Positions 39,836 through 49,964 of a DNA stretch of 64,000 bases are shown piece after piece. This DNA is from CBDCYN01 sp965224205 (GTDB lineage: Bacteria > Planctomycetota > Phycisphaerae > Phycisphaerales > Phycisphaeraceae), in the NCBI GenBank assembly GCA_965224205.1, contig CBDCYN010000002.1, positions 134,737 to 198,736 of the forward strand. The letters are read 5' to 3'. Position 1 is the stretch's first letter. Every line of letters starts with the position of its first letter. A program made the position numbers and the translations under genes. The notes under the pieces are model-generated. The model searched no databases. It was not told the origin of the DNA and saw nothing but the letters and a program-made list of their open reading frames with translations.

Positions 39836-42800
39836 TTACCGGCCTTCGCTATGGCCGGGCACCACGATCAAACCCGTACCGGTGCTTAAGACGACACGGT
39901 TGTCTAACAAGACCGCCCGTTGAGAATCGATCGGCATGTTCCGCGGCTCGATCTTCTGATCATGCAAGATGGCGCCGTTTTCTCGATCCAAAACAAAAAG
40001 GGAATAGCCTCGGCCGCCGAGGCGTCGCCCACCCTCCGCCAGGATACGGCGTCGACGGTCGATCCCCAGCCGTCGCACCAGCCGCCGGATATTCTCCTGG
40101 GCCGCGGCCTGCCGGGGGTCGGGGCTATCTTCATGGATGAGCAGCACGTGATCGTCTCCCACCAGCTGCAGCTGTAACGCCTTGGCCTCGTCATGGCTGA
40201 TCGCATCACGCCAGGTGACCAGGCCGTCTCGATCTACCGCCATTGCTTGCATCGGGCTCAACACGTGCACGTGACCCCCGGGAGCCGGTCGGAAGTCGAT
40301 GCCGGTCTGCCTCTGCCCGGACGACGGCAACCCGATCCGGTTGACGATCTGTCCCGATGACGGGTCGAAGACGAGGATCGTGCCGTTCATCTCCCACAGC
40401 AGCAGCAACAGGAGGTCTTCCGTAGCGTAGCCCTGGCTGGCGAATCGCTGGCCCTTGAGATCCTTCCACCACGCGATGTCCCCGTCATGCACGTTGAACA
40501 TCACCACCCGGCTGGTGCCGCAAAACACTAGGTGGTCGGCCCCGCAAAACCGCACCCACCGGATCTGCTGCGGGTCGTCGTGCAGGGGCAGCCGCGCCTC
40601 ACCGGTGAACGCGTCGAGCACCATCAGCGTGCCTTGACGCCGCGATGAAGGGGTGCCTCTCTGACCCGTCAGGGCCACGGATGATTCGTTCATCTCCACG
40701 GACTGGATCTTCGCGAGGGGGCAATCGGCTCGCCACAGCAGCTCGCCGGTGTATCGATCAATCCCGATCACTTGGCCCACATCGCTGGCGAGGCAGACCA
40801 CCATCTCGTTCATGGCTAGCAAGATCCGGCTGTTGTGCCGACGCGACGCTTGCCGGACCAAGCCCCGCATATGGACCACCGCGTCGGCCTCGACGGCGAC
40901 TCGTCGCCGACGGTTCAATGCATCGGCCCCATCACCGGCGGCGCCGAGCTGATGGGTCACGTTCAGCCAGTTCCAAAGCATCTCCCCCGTTCGGGTTTCT
41001 AGCGCGGTGAGGCTGCCTATCGTCGGATCCCACAGCAAGACCTGCTCCTCCGTGGCCGCCAATAACTCGACCCCGGGGCTGGGCTGCTTAAACCCCCATT
41101 GTTTCTCGAGCTTCATCCCGGCTCGTAGCTGGATCTGCGTGCCGGTTTGGACCACGACGAAGTCTCTAGGCCAATCCACCGTGAGCTGATGGGTAGGGGT
41201 CAGTAGCCGACCCGGGACCTCAAATGGCTCTTGAAGGGGCAGGGCCAGACTCGGGAGGCTGGTGGTGATATCAAACTGCTCACTAAGCTCAGTTAACCAC
41301 TGCTCGACCTCCAACGCGACCCCGTCCCGCACCGGGCGAAGCTGAGGGTAGTCTCTAGCGGCCCGTGCTAGCCAGCGTGCCGCCTGGGCCGGACGGCGTT
41401 GCTGCTCATAGTACCGGACGATCCGGCCAACGATCCCGGCGAGCACGTCGAGCTGCGAGGTCTGGGTGTAAGCACGACGAAGGAGGGTAACGGCCTCCGC
41501 CGCGTCACCGGAACGGAACAACCCGTCCGCCGCGGCGGACAGAGCCTTGGGCGCCGTGCGGGACAAGGGGTAGACCCTCGCCACCTCGACCAAGGCTTGG
41601 GGATCGAGGTGTTCGCGGTGGGTGAGCTCGGCCAGACGCTGGGCCGCCATCGCTTCGTGACGCGCGTAGATCCCCTGTCCGTATTGCTGGATCAGTTTTT
41701 TTAGCCGCCATTTGGCTTCAAACCCCGCTTGCGACGACCCCGACCCGTGCTGGTAGGGCTGGCTCGAAAGGTCCGGGTCGGTCAGCACGGCTTGATAATG
41801 GTCCACCGCCTCGTTCGGTTGGCCGGTCTCCACCAAAAACCCCGCGAGGGCTAATTGATAGGCCGCCTCATCCTCGGCCCGGGTCGTGACGGATGCCAAC
41901 CGGTCGAAGATTTTGCGTCGCAGAGAAACCCGAGGGGTACGGCTGGTCTTCACAAAATCCAGCAGCTCCTGGAACAAGTGTGGTGGGGTAAGTGTTGCTT
42001 CGGGGTCGATCGGCGCGGCCTCCGCGGCGGCTAGGGCGTGATCGATCCCGGCTAACACCGCGTCGTCTTGGTCGGCAGCCAGGGCGATCTGCGCCAACGC
42101 TAGGCCCGGGCGAGGATCGTGGGGGCGCAGGGCGATCTGCCGCTTGAGCCGCTTGTGGGCCTGGCCCCAAGACAGGTAACCGCGGACCATCGACGCCGAG
42201 GCGACCACGATCTCGTGGGGCAAAGCCAAAACATGGCCCGGTTCCTCTACCCGGTGCCGGGTCGGTACCGCGCCCGTGGCCAGGTCGATCACCACGATCT
42301 CGTCACGGGTGGGGATCAAGATCCGGTCTTCGGTCACCGCGGCGCGGCCATGAGGCACGGCATTGGCCATCGTGCCCAGCCCAAGGTCCCAGCGGGGCTC
42401 GAGCGTCTTGCCGTCCATCAACAAAACATGCTGGCCGATGATCAAGACGTCGCCCCCTACCTGTTTGAGATACAACGCTTTTTCCCACGCCTCGCCGTCG
42501 AGTCGGCGCAAGCGTTGACCGGTGTCGGGGTCGAACAGGTAACAATCGGGTAAACCCACAAGCGGGCCGGTCACCAGCCCGGCGGCGACCAGGACCGGCG
42601 GCGACCACTGCCGCATCGACATGGTCGGGTGGGCCTGGGCTTTGGTCACGCGCAGCGTATCGGGCCGATCCTCCAGCAACGCCACCCAGCGGATCGCCCC
42701 GCTGCGGCCCTGGATCGCCGCCACGGCCCCGAGGTTGTCGGCGACGTACAACCCGCTTTGATCATCGATCGATACCGTGATCTGCCGCAGGGCCGCGAGG

Positions 42801-44164
42801 GTCGTCGAGGCGCTGGTGAGGTGGCGTCGCCACACCAGCTGACCAGTCTCCAGCTCCACGGCCGCGACAAAAATATCTTGAAACCCCGACGGCTGGGTCC
42901 GCTGGAGCAAGACGTAGACGTGGCCGGCCTGGGCCGCGATGCAGTGGTAAAAAAACGTATGGGTCAGCGACGGGTCAAGGTCATCGATCGTCACCTTCCA
43001 CAAGAGTTGGCCCTCGTTTCGATCCAGACACACCAGAGTGGAGGACCCCATGAGCTGCCGCCCCTGGGCCCGATGCCCCATCGGTGGCCCTTCGATCACG
43101 CCGATGAGGCGGCGGCCGGCGATCACCACCGACGCCGGCACGCGAGTAGAACCCGTGGCGAGGGTGAGCGCCGTCGGCGCCACCTCGAGGCCGTCTACCG
43201 CCATGGGAGGGTACGACCAGAGCGTTCGCCCGGAGCTGCGGTCGACGCCGATGATCCGGCTCCATTCATTCAGGTACAGGTCATCGTCCACCGCGACCGG
43301 GAGCGTTGAAGACGACGTTCCGGGCTCGTAAGCCCCATGCTCACGAGCGATCAGTCGGGTCATCCCGTTCGCTACGAGGGGGAGGGGTTCGGCATGGGCC
43401 CGTGACCACAGCGGAGCGCTGATCGACTCGGGAAGAGGCATCGCTGGCAACACCCCGCCGCTATGGTGGACCGTGACCGGTGTGGGCGGGCGTAATCCGC
43501 GCGACCAGGCCTCTAGCTCCTCGATCGCTGGATGATCCGTCAGGGCGGTCAGCGTCGCGAGATGGGACCGGTACCGATCCGGATCACCGGAGAACAACCC
43601 CGTGGCCGCTTGGAGGCGGTGCCAGCGTGTTTGGTACCGAGCCAGATCGGGGTGATCGATCAGCTCATCAAGGACCGAGCCCGCATGCGCAAAGCGTCCT
43701 TGTTCAAGATAGGCCCCGGCAAGCCGCAGCCCGGCCTGCATCGCGGCTTCGCACTGCGGGTAGAGACTAAGCACCCGCTCTAACGCCATCGGATCAGACG
43801 TCAACGCACCGGCTTGGGCAAGTCGGTGGTCGGCGGCGGCCCCGTAGAGACGCCGGTACGAGGCCAGGGTCGCCGGGTCGGAGGCGAGCTGCCCCCGCAC
43901 CCAGAGGGTCACATCGGTGTAGATCTCATTTTCACCTGATAAGAGCTTACGCCCGTACTCCTCGAGCAACTGCTGGTACACCTCGGCCGCTTCGTCGCAG
44001 CGGTCCTGCTGGCGTAGCCGGGTGGCCTGATCGGCGAGTTCCTGGGCCGCCGGGGAGTACTCGACGTAGAGCGGCACCTGCCCGCCCCGGGTTTGGCCCA
44101 GGACAGGGGTGCACCACAGCACGGCGATCCATGCCCAACCAAGCTGGTTGAAATGCGACCTCAT
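39836..44164 (-). CDS. giant exported PQQ-like beta-propeller / TPR protein
   Basis: A 1442-residue protein. A signal peptide (LGWAWIAVLWCTPVLGQ) is followed by TPR-like helices (DEAAEVYQQLLEEYGRKLLS). A first propeller has the PQQ-repeat hallmark G-LLW in DRSSGRTLWSYPPM, EGQLLWKVTIDD, TGQLVWRRHLTS and SGAIRWVALL. A central helical TPR stretch (about 680-990) is followed by a second propeller (TRTGEMLWNWLN, YTGELLWRADCP, DGDIAWWKDLKG). Probably periplasmic; PQQ-like repeats here need not bind PQQ. No ribosome-binding site is obvious. It reads leftward, convergent with the E2 gene. Confidence 0.88.
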   Translation of the reverse strand: MRSHFNQLGWAWIAVLWCTPVLGQTRGGQVPLYVEYSPAAQELADQATRLRQQDRCDEAAEVYQQLLEEYGRKLLSGENEIYTDVTLWVRGQLASDPATLASYRRLYGAAADHRLAQAGALTSDPMALERVLSLYPQCEAAMQAGLRLAGAYLEQGRFAHAGSVLDELIDHPDLARYQTRWHRLQAATGLFSGDPDRYRSHLATLTALTDHPAIEELEAWSRGLRPPTPVTVHHSGGVLPAMPLPESISAPLWSRAHAEPLPLVANGMTRLIAREHGAYEPGTSSSTLPVAVDDDLYLNEWSRIIGVDRSSGRTLWSYPPMAVDGLEVAPTALTLATGSTRVPASVVIAGRRLIGVIEGPPMGHRAQGRQLMGSSTLVCLDRNEGQLLWKVTIDDLDPSLTHTFFYHCIAAQAGHVYVLLQRTQPSGFQDIFVAAVELETGQLVWRRHLTSASTTLAALRQITVSIDDQSGLYVADNLGAVAAIQGRSGAIRWVALLEDRPDTLRVTKAQAHPTMSMRQWSPPVLVAAGLVTGPLVGLPDCYLFDPDTGQRLRRLDGEAWEKALYLKQVGGDVLIIGQHVLLMDGKTLEPRWDLGLGTMANAVPHGRAAVTEDRILIPTRDEIVVIDLATGAVPTRHRVEEPGHVLALPHEIVVASASMVRGYLSWGQAHKRLKRQIALRPHDPRPGLALAQIALAADQDDAVLAGIDHALAAAEAAPIDPEATLTPPHLFQELLDFVKTSRTPRVSLRRKIFDRLASVTTRAEDEAAYQLALAGFLVETGQPNEAVDHYQAVLTDPDLSSQPYQHGSGSSQAGFEAKWRLKKLIQQYGQGIYARHEAMAAQRLAELTHREHLDPQALVEVARVYPLSRTAPKALSAAADGLFRSGDAAEAVTLLRRAYTQTSQLDVLAGIVGRIVRYYEQQRRPAQAARWLARAARDYPQLRPVRDGVALEVEQWLTELSEQFDITTSLPSLALPLQEPFEVPGRLLTPTHQLTVDWPRDFVVVQTGTQIQLRAGMKLEKQWGFKQPSPGVELLAATEEQVLLWDPTIGSLTALETRTGEMLWNWLNVTHQLGAAGDGADALNRRRRVAVEADAVVHMRGLVRQASRRHNSRILLAMNEMVVCLASDVGQVIGIDRYTGELLWRADCPLAKIQSVEMNESSVALTGQRGTPSSRRQGTLMVLDAFTGEARLPLHDDPQQIRWVRFCGADHLVFCGTSRVVMFNVHDGDIAWWKDLKGQRFASQGYATEDLLLLLLWEMNGTILVFDPSSGQIVNRIGLPSSGQRQTGIDFRPAPGGHVHVLSPMQAMAVDRDGLVTWRDAISHDEAKALQLQLVGDDHVLLIHEDSPDPRQAAAQENIRRLVRRLGIDRRRRILAEGGRRLGGRGYSLFVLDRENGAILHDQKIEPRNMPIDSQRAVLLDNRVVLSTGTGLIVVPGHSEGR

Positions 44165-44342
44165 TACCTCGATTCTATACCTATCGGGCGTGGAAGTATG
44201 GCTTCTCTACCTTCATCCCTTTTCGGTTTACTCTGGGGCGAGTAGATCATCCGTATGATTATCCGGCTGCGGGTGCGGCTGCGGCGCTGTCAAGTATTAC
44301 AAGACCGCCGTTGCCAGCATAGGATTCATGGCTTTTGAAAAA

Positions 44343-44448
44343 AGGGATTGTTGAAAATCCTTAAAAGGAAGATTTTGGTAGCAAATTCGCTCATAATGTC
44401 TTGTTTTTTGTGTTAATTTCACCCAAAATTTAATCCTTCAACAGCCCC
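44343..44448. repeat. inverted-repeat element, about 106 bp, AT-rich
   Basis: Ends GGGATTGTTGAA and, read inward from the other side, GGGGCTGTTGAAGGATTAAA. The interior is AT-rich, unlike its surroundings. Non-coding. It fills part of the 364-base gap between the PQQ protein and the sensor gene; the rest of the gap shows nothing. Confidence 0.5.
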
Positions 44449-44528
44449 AAAATTATCTTTTCAGTGACTGAGCCCGTCTCTGACTATTCCTATCCGGCCG
44501 AGATGATGCGGAGGAATAAGATTACACG

Positions 44529-45443
44529 ATGAGAACGGAAGCGCCGAAGGAACAAGGCGATGCTCACAAAAGCCGGTTTGACTCCGATACGGGCTCGACG
44601 GGGCAAAGCTTCAAGCTGTTTCGGTATTTTGTTGTGTTGTCTGTGGTGGCGATCGTGTCGGTCTTATCGCTGGTGGGGTTCGGCTTACGCGGGGTGTTGC
44701 ACCGGTACGTGATCACCGAGGCGGAGAAAGACGCGTCGCGTCTCACCGACGCCCTGCGTGAGATCGAGATGCAGGCCATCCTCCACACCACTGCCGCGGG
44801 CCACGAGCACCTGGGGGTCCATTCGCCCGAGGTGGAGACGCTCGATCGAGAGTTAAGGGTCTTCTTGCCGCATTTCCATATCGTGAAAATCAAGATCTTC
44901 AATGATAAGCGGCGCATCGTCTACAGCACCGATCCAAGCATCATCGGCATGCTCGACATCCACAACGATAAACTAGAGAAGGCACTGAGCGGGTTGGTCG
45001 TCTCAAAATTTGAAACGAAGGAACACGTGTGGGACCTCGCTGCTGAGCAGAGGCCCGACGTGAGCGTGGTGGAAACCTATGTGCCGGTGAGAGGGTCCCA
45101 GGGACAGATCGTCGGGAGTTTCGAGATCTATAAAGACGTGTCCGATGATTTTCGATCGGCCAACGCGACGTTAGTCCGTTCGGTATGTGTTGTCGCGATC
45201 GCGTTGATCGTCGTTTTTGCTGCGCTTTCGATTCTGATGCGTAACGCGACCCGGACGATCGAGTTGCATGAAAAGGCACTTTTAGCCAATGAGGCCCGGA
45301 CCAGGGCCATCATCGACACCGCCGCCGATGGCATCGTCACCGTAACCGAGCAGAGCAAGATCAGGTCCTTTAACGCGGCAGCGGGGCGGATCTTTGCTTG
45401 CCCGCCGGAAGAAATGATCGGTCAGTCATTGACGGCCTTGGTC
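44529..45443 (+). pseudogene. membrane sensor histidine kinase, N-terminal part, cut by an IS3 element
   Basis: 305 residues remain: a first helix (FVVLSVVAIVSVLSLVGFGL), a periplasmic sensing region with KIKIFNDKRRIVYSTDPSII (Cache-like), a second helix (VCVVAIALIVVFAALSIL) and the first half of a PAS domain (IIDTAADGIVTVTEQSKIRS ... MIGQSLTALV). The frame then enters the IS end and stops. A continuation of the PAS domain and a piece of the HisKA box lie at 46770-46960, beyond the element. The catalytic ATPase domain is absent, so no working kinase remains. Confidence 0.85.
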
Positions 45444-46768
45444 TGACCCCCTCCTAGAAAATTGATCCAGGTTTTGTGAGAGAATCCAACCGGCCTTTGG
45501 CCGGAAAGGATTCCTCATGAAGAAGCGATTGATGCCGGAACAGATCGTCGCGAAGTTGCGTCAGGCGGACATAGAGCTTGGCAAGGGCCAGAAGGTGCCC
45601 GAGGTGTGCAAGCAGCTAGGGATCAGCCAGCAGACGTACTACCGCTGGCGGACGAAGTACGGCGGGGTGGACCCGCAGATGGCCAAACAACTCAAAGCGT
45701 TGGAGAAGGAGAACGCCCGGCTCAAGAAACTCGTGGCCGACCAGGCGTTGGGCATGGCGATCCTCAAGGAGGCGGCCCGCCCAAACGGGTAGACCCCGAG
45801 CGACGCAGGCGGGCGGTGGACCACGTCCGCGGTCGCTTGGGGTGTGACAAGGTATCGCAGCGTCGTGCCTGTAAGGCGTTGGGCCAGCCCCGTAGCACGC
45901 AGCGTTACCTACCTAAGCAACCGGAGAAAGATCGGACGTTGATCGAGGCGATGCGACAGATCGCCGACCAGCATCCGCGGTACGGCTGCGAGCGGGTGCA
46001 CCCGATGCTTCATGCATCAGATGGATCGGGGGGCTTGGGCCGTGTCCACCGGTTGTGGAAACAAGAACACATGCCGGTGCCCAGGAAGCAGCACAAACGC
46101 CGTCGTTTACCGGGCCACAGCGGCAACGGCTGTATCCGTTATCGCCCCACCCACCGCAATCACGTCTGGTCGTACGACTTCGTGACCGAACGGACCGAAG
46201 ACGGCAAGCAGCTGAAGCTGTTGGTGGTGATCGATGAGTACACCCGCGAGTGTTTGGCCATCGAAGCGGGCCGATCATTCACAGCCAAGGACGTGATCTT
46301 GACGCTGCAGTACTTGTTCGCGGTGCGTGGGGCACCGGGCCACATCCGAAGTGACAATGGCCCCGAGTTCATCGCCAAAGAAGTCCGACGCTGGCTGGAA
46401 CGAGCGGTGGTGCGTACCTTGTATATCAACAAAGCCAGCCCTTGGGAGAACGCCTACGTGGAGTCATTCAACGGCAAGCTACGAGACGAACTGCTCAACG
46501 GCGAGTTGTTCTTGAGCTTGGCCGAAGCCAGGTATGTCCTTGACGAATGGCGACTCGATTACAACCACCGCCGCCCGCACTCGTCACTGGATTGGCAAAC
46601 CCCCGCCGCGTTTGCGGCGAGTTTAGAAGAACCATTGGCCGGGGCGTTCCCGGCCGCGTCGCCTGGTGGCTCTCCGGTCGGGGCTGCGCCCCTCCCTCCG
46701 ACCCACCAGGCGGATCAACACACACCGATTCTCTCATAAACACTGGTACAAAAATCCCGAGGGGGTCA
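45444..46768 (+). mobile_element. IS3-family insertion sequence, copy a (1325 bp)
   Basis: Ends TGACCCCCTC and GAGGGGGTCA are exact inverted repeats. No flanking duplication is visible, and about 30 codons of the interrupted PAS domain are missing, so an adjacent deletion probably followed insertion. The copy at 48640-49964 has the same length, inverted. Confidence 0.92.
45517..46739 (+). CDS. IS3-family transposase (OrfA/OrfB, -1 frameshift fusion)
   Basis: OrfA (45517-45792, 91 residues) has a helix-turn-helix (VPEVCKQLGISQQTYYRWRT) and a leucine-zipper-like tail (LKALEKENARLKKLVADQAL). OrfB follows in the -1 frame to 46739, with the DDE integrase core: WSYDFVTERTEDGKQLKLLV, HIRSDNGPEFIAKEVRRW and YVESFNGKLRDELLNGE. 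At the overlap, C CCA AAC (45780-45786) is a canonical X-XXY-YYZ slippery heptamer just before the OrfA stop, so OrfAB is expected to be made by programmed frameshifting. Confidence 0.9.
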
Positions 46769-46769
46769 C

Positions 46770-46960
46770 AAGGACGGCTCGGTCTTTCCGATGTGGCTGG
46801 CGGTCAGCGAAGCCGAGTTTGCGGATGAGCAGCTTTGCACGGTCATGATCCGGGACCTGACCCAACAGAAGACAGCTCAAGCTAAGCAAACGAGAGGCGG
46901 ACATTAAACGTGCCGAAGAGATGAAAACGGTCGCGCTGCTGGCCACTGGGGTCGCTCATG
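46770..46960 (+). pseudogene. sensor kinase remnant: second half of PAS and HisKA box
   Basis: KDGSVFPMWLAVSEAEFADE then LCTVMIRDLTQQKTAQAK completes a PAS fold of the kind cut at 45443. A frameshift near 46885 leads to KREADIKRAEEMKTVALLAT then GVAHEL, the phospho-acceptor H-box of a histidine kinase. The IS5-type element begins immediately after. Confidence 0.78.
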
Positions 46961-48455
46961 AATTAGTCGCCCCTGAATAACCCTCGAGAGGCTGGTTTTG
47001 ACGGGGTTTTCGGTGTGGATGTGGTGTGTTAGATTGCAAGGATTGGCGATTGGATCAGCCGAAACCTTGCAATTTGAGGAGCACCGATGACGCCCCAGCC
47101 CAGCCCGCGTGACGCCTTTGAGTTGTTCCAGGCCCACTTCGATCAGCTGCTCAACCCCAAGCATCCGCTGGTCCAACTCGCTGGGCAGATCGATTGGGAT
47201 GCATTCGATGCGGCGTTTCGGGATTGCTCCAGCCCCGACCAGGGCGTCCCAGCCAAGGCCACCCGGCTGATGGTGGGGCTGCACTATCTCAAACACGCGT
47301 TCAATGAGTCGGACGAGTCGGTCGTGGCCCGGTGGGTCGAGAACCCGTATTGGCAATATTTCTGCGGCTACACGCATCTCCAGCACAAGTGCCCGATCCA
47401 CCCCACGAGCATGACCAAGTGGCGTCAGCGTGTGGGTCAAGAGAAGCTACAGGTGTTGCTCCAACAGACGGTGTCGGTGGCGGTCGAACAAAAGCACCTG
47501 CCCGAACGCGAGATGAAGCAGGTGAACGTGGACACGACGGTGCAGGAGAAAAACATCACGCATCCGACGGACTCGAAGCTGCTGTACAAAGCGATCGTGA
47601 AGCTGGGCCGGGCGGCGAAAGCAAGCGGCATCGCGCTGCGTCAGTCGTACGTGCGTGTGGCCAAGCGGGCGTCGGTCAAGGCTAGTCGTTACGCCCACGC
47701 TCGACAGTTCAAGCGGATGCGGCGAGAGCTGCGCAAGATGCGGACATGGGTGGGCCGATTGATCCGCGACGTGCGGCGGAAAGCCGGGACATTAACCGAA
47801 CCACTCAAGGCGTTGCTGGCCCAGTGTCAACGTTTACGGGACCAGCGTCAGGGTGATTCCAACAAGCTGTATTCGTTGCACGAGCCGGAGGTGCGGTGCA
47901 TCAGCAAGGGCAAAGCGCACAAGCGATATGAGTTTGGCCAGAAGGTCTCGCTGGCGACAACGAATCGCCATGATTGGTTTGTCGGGGCGATGCTGTGCGA
48001 AGCAAACCCTTACGACGGGCACACATTGAGCCGGGCCTTGGATCAGGTCGAATCGATCACGGGCGTGACGCTGAGCGACGCGTACGTGGACCGGGGTTAC
48101 CGCGGCCATGATTATGGCGGACCAACCACGGTCCACCTGGCAGGCAGTCGCTCAAAGAGCCTGACCTCGACGCAACGCAAACGCCGAAAGCGTCGAAGCG
48201 CCATTGAGCCGAAGATCGGTCACGCCAAACATGACCACCGCATGGGCCGCTGCTATCTCAAGGGGTTGGTAGGAGACGCGATGAACGTGATCCTCGCCGC
48301 CGCCGGGGCCAACTTCCGCAAACTCCTGCGGCTGTTGCCATGCGCCTGGCGACGTTGGTTGCTCGAAATGATCCGCACCGCCCTCAACCCGATCCCACCC
48401 ACCACCCAACGCCTCGCCGCCGCATAAAAAAGGGCTTTTTCAGGGACGACTAATT
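46961..48455 (+). mobile_element. IS5-type insertion sequence (about 1495 bp)
   Basis: Inverted ends AATTAGTCGCCCCTGAATAA and AATTAGTCGTCCCTGAAAAA (read inward from the right). The outer AATT may be a 4-base target duplication. Left neighbour is the sensor kinase; right neighbour is an unrelated IS110-like fragment, so a deletion or rearrangement has followed insertion. Confidence 0.85.
47087..48427 (+). CDS. IS5-family (DUF772/DDE_Tnp_1) transposase
   Basis: A 446-residue single-frame transposase. The N-terminal DUF772-like part is DAAFRDCSSPDQGVPAKATR then LMVGLHYLKHAFNESDESVV and WQYFCGY. The catalytic part carries VNVDTTVQEKNITHPTDSKL (first Asp), LSDAYVDRGYRGHDYGG (second Asp) and RRSAIEPKIGHAKHDHRMGR (Glu). 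The helical region between is rich in Lys/Arg. Intact and probably active. Confidence 0.88.
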   Translation: MTPQPSPRDAFELFQAHFDQLLNPKHPLVQLAGQIDWDAFDAAFRDCSSPDQGVPAKATRLMVGLHYLKHAFNESDESVVARWVENPYWQYFCGYTHLQHKCPIHPTSMTKWRQRVGQEKLQVLLQQTVSVAVEQKHLPEREMKQVNVDTTVQEKNITHPTDSKLLYKAIVKLGRAAKASGIALRQSYVRVAKRASVKASRYAHARQFKRMRRELRKMRTWVGRLIRDVRRKAGTLTEPLKALLAQCQRLRDQRQGDSNKLYSLHEPEVRCISKGKAHKRYEFGQKVSLATTNRHDWFVGAMLCEANPYDGHTLSRALDQVESITGVTLSDAYVDRGYRGHDYGGPTTVHLAGSRSKSLTSTQRKRRKRRSAIEPKIGHAKHDHRMGRCYLKGLVGDAMNVILAAAGANFRKLLRLLPCAWRRWLLEMIRTALNPIPPTTQRLAAA

Positions 48456-48639
48456 CAGCACCCAAGTCATCGGGGTGTCGGATCGCCTTGATGAATCCGC
48501 CGTGCAGCAGTTTGGCCAGCTTCTGGGCGCTGCTGCGATCGTCGGCGAACTGGTCGGCGGCAATCCAACGGTTGCGCTTCGGATCACAGACGATCAACTC
48601 ATCCACGTGGGGATCGAGCACATGTTTGACCCACTGAGC
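48456..48639 (-). pseudogene. IS110-like transposase fragment
   Basis: About 61 codons read leftward: WVKHVLDPHVDELIVCDPKR then NRWIAADQFADDRSSAQKLA and KLLHGGFIKAIRHPDD. The VCDP-RN ... DD---A-KLA-LL-GG pattern is the end of the DEDD N-terminal domain of IS110-type transposases. Cut on both sides by other elements. Confidence 0.7.
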
Positions 48640-49964
48640 TGACCCCCTCGGGATTTTTGTACCAGTGTTTATGAGAGAATCGGTGTGTGTTGATCCGCCT
48701 GGTGGGTCGGAGGGAGGGGCGTAGCCCCGACCGGAGAGCCACCAGGCGACGCGGCCGGGAACGCCCCGGCCAATGGTTCTTCTAAACTCGCCGCAAACGC
48801 GGCGGGGGTTTGCCAATCCAGTGACGAGTGCGGGCGGCGGTGGTTGTAATCGAGTCGCCATTCGTCAAGGACATACCTGGCTTCGGCCAAGCTCAAGAAC
48901 AACTCGCCGTTGAGCAGTTCGTCTCGTAGCTTGCCGTTGAATGACTCCACGTAGGCGTTCTCCCAAGGGCTGGCTTTGTTGATATACAAGGTACGCACCA
49001 CCGCTCGTTCCAGCCAGCGTCGGACTTCTTTGGCGATGAACTCGGGGCCATTGTCACTTCGGATGTGGCCCGGTGCCCCACGCACCGCGAACAAGTACTG
49101 CAGCGTCAAGATCACGTCCTTGGCTGTGAATGATCGGCCCGCTTCGATGGCCAAACACTCGCGGGTGTACTCATCGATCACCACCAACAGCTTCAGCTGC
49201 TTGCCGTCTTCGGTCCGTTCGGTCACGAAGTCGTACGACCAGACGTGATTGCGGTGGGTGGGGCGATAACGGATACAGCCGTTGCCGCTGTGGCCCGGTA
49301 AACGTCGGCGTTTGTGCTGTTTCTTAGGCACCTGCATGTGTTCTTGTTTCCATAACCGGTGGACACGGCCCAAGCCCACCGACCCATCCGATGCGTTAAG
49401 CATCGGATGCACCCGCTCGCAGCCGAACCGTGGACGCTCGTCGGCGATCCGCCGCATCGCCTCGATCAACGCCCGATCTTTCTCCGGTTGCTTAGGTAGG
49501 TAACGCTGCGTGCTACGGGGTTGGCCCAACGCCTTACAGGCACGACGCTGCGAGATCTTGTCACGCCCCAAACGACGACGCACCGAGTCCACGGCTCGAC
49601 GCCGACGCTCGGGGTCTACAAGTTTGGGCGGGCTGCCTCCTTGAGGATCGCCATGTCCAACGCTTGGTCGGCGACGAGCTTCTTGAGCCGGGCGTTCTCC
49701 TTCTCAAGGGCTCTGAGCTGCTTGGCCATCTGCGGGTCCATCCCGCCGTATTTCGTCCGCCAACGATAGTACGTCTGCTGGCTGATGCCCAGCTGCCGGC
49801 ACACCGTAGGCACCTTCTGGCCTTTGCCAAGTTCCACGTCCGCCGCACGCAACTTCGCCACGATCTGTTCCGGCATCAATCGCTTCTTCATGAGCAATCC
49901 TTTCCGGCCAAAGGCCGGTTGGATTCTCTCACAAAACCTGGATCAATTTTCTAGGAGGGGGTCA
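48640..49964 (-). mobile_element. IS3-family insertion sequence, copy b (1325 bp, inverted)
   Basis: Same TGACCCCCTC ends and length as copy a. The OrfB-distal 660 bases are nearly identical to copy a. The OrfA-proximal half differs at many positions, apart from the first 70 bases. Confidence 0.92.
48669..49891 (-). CDS. IS3-family transposase (OrfA/OrfB, -1 frameshift fusion)
   Basis: OrfA runs from about 49891 to 49616 (MKKRLMPEQIVAKLRAADVE). OrfB runs in the -1 frame to 48669 with the same DDE motifs as copy a. The slippery CCCAAAC is kept (complement at 49622-49628), as in copy a, although neighbouring codons differ. Intact. Confidence 0.88.

Noticed and set aside
46961..48490. Reading across the right end of the IS5 element as a continued histidine kinase (GVAHEFSTQV...)
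   Set aside because: The right flank is far better explained on the minus strand as an IS110-like fragment (VCDPKRNRWIAADQFADDRS).
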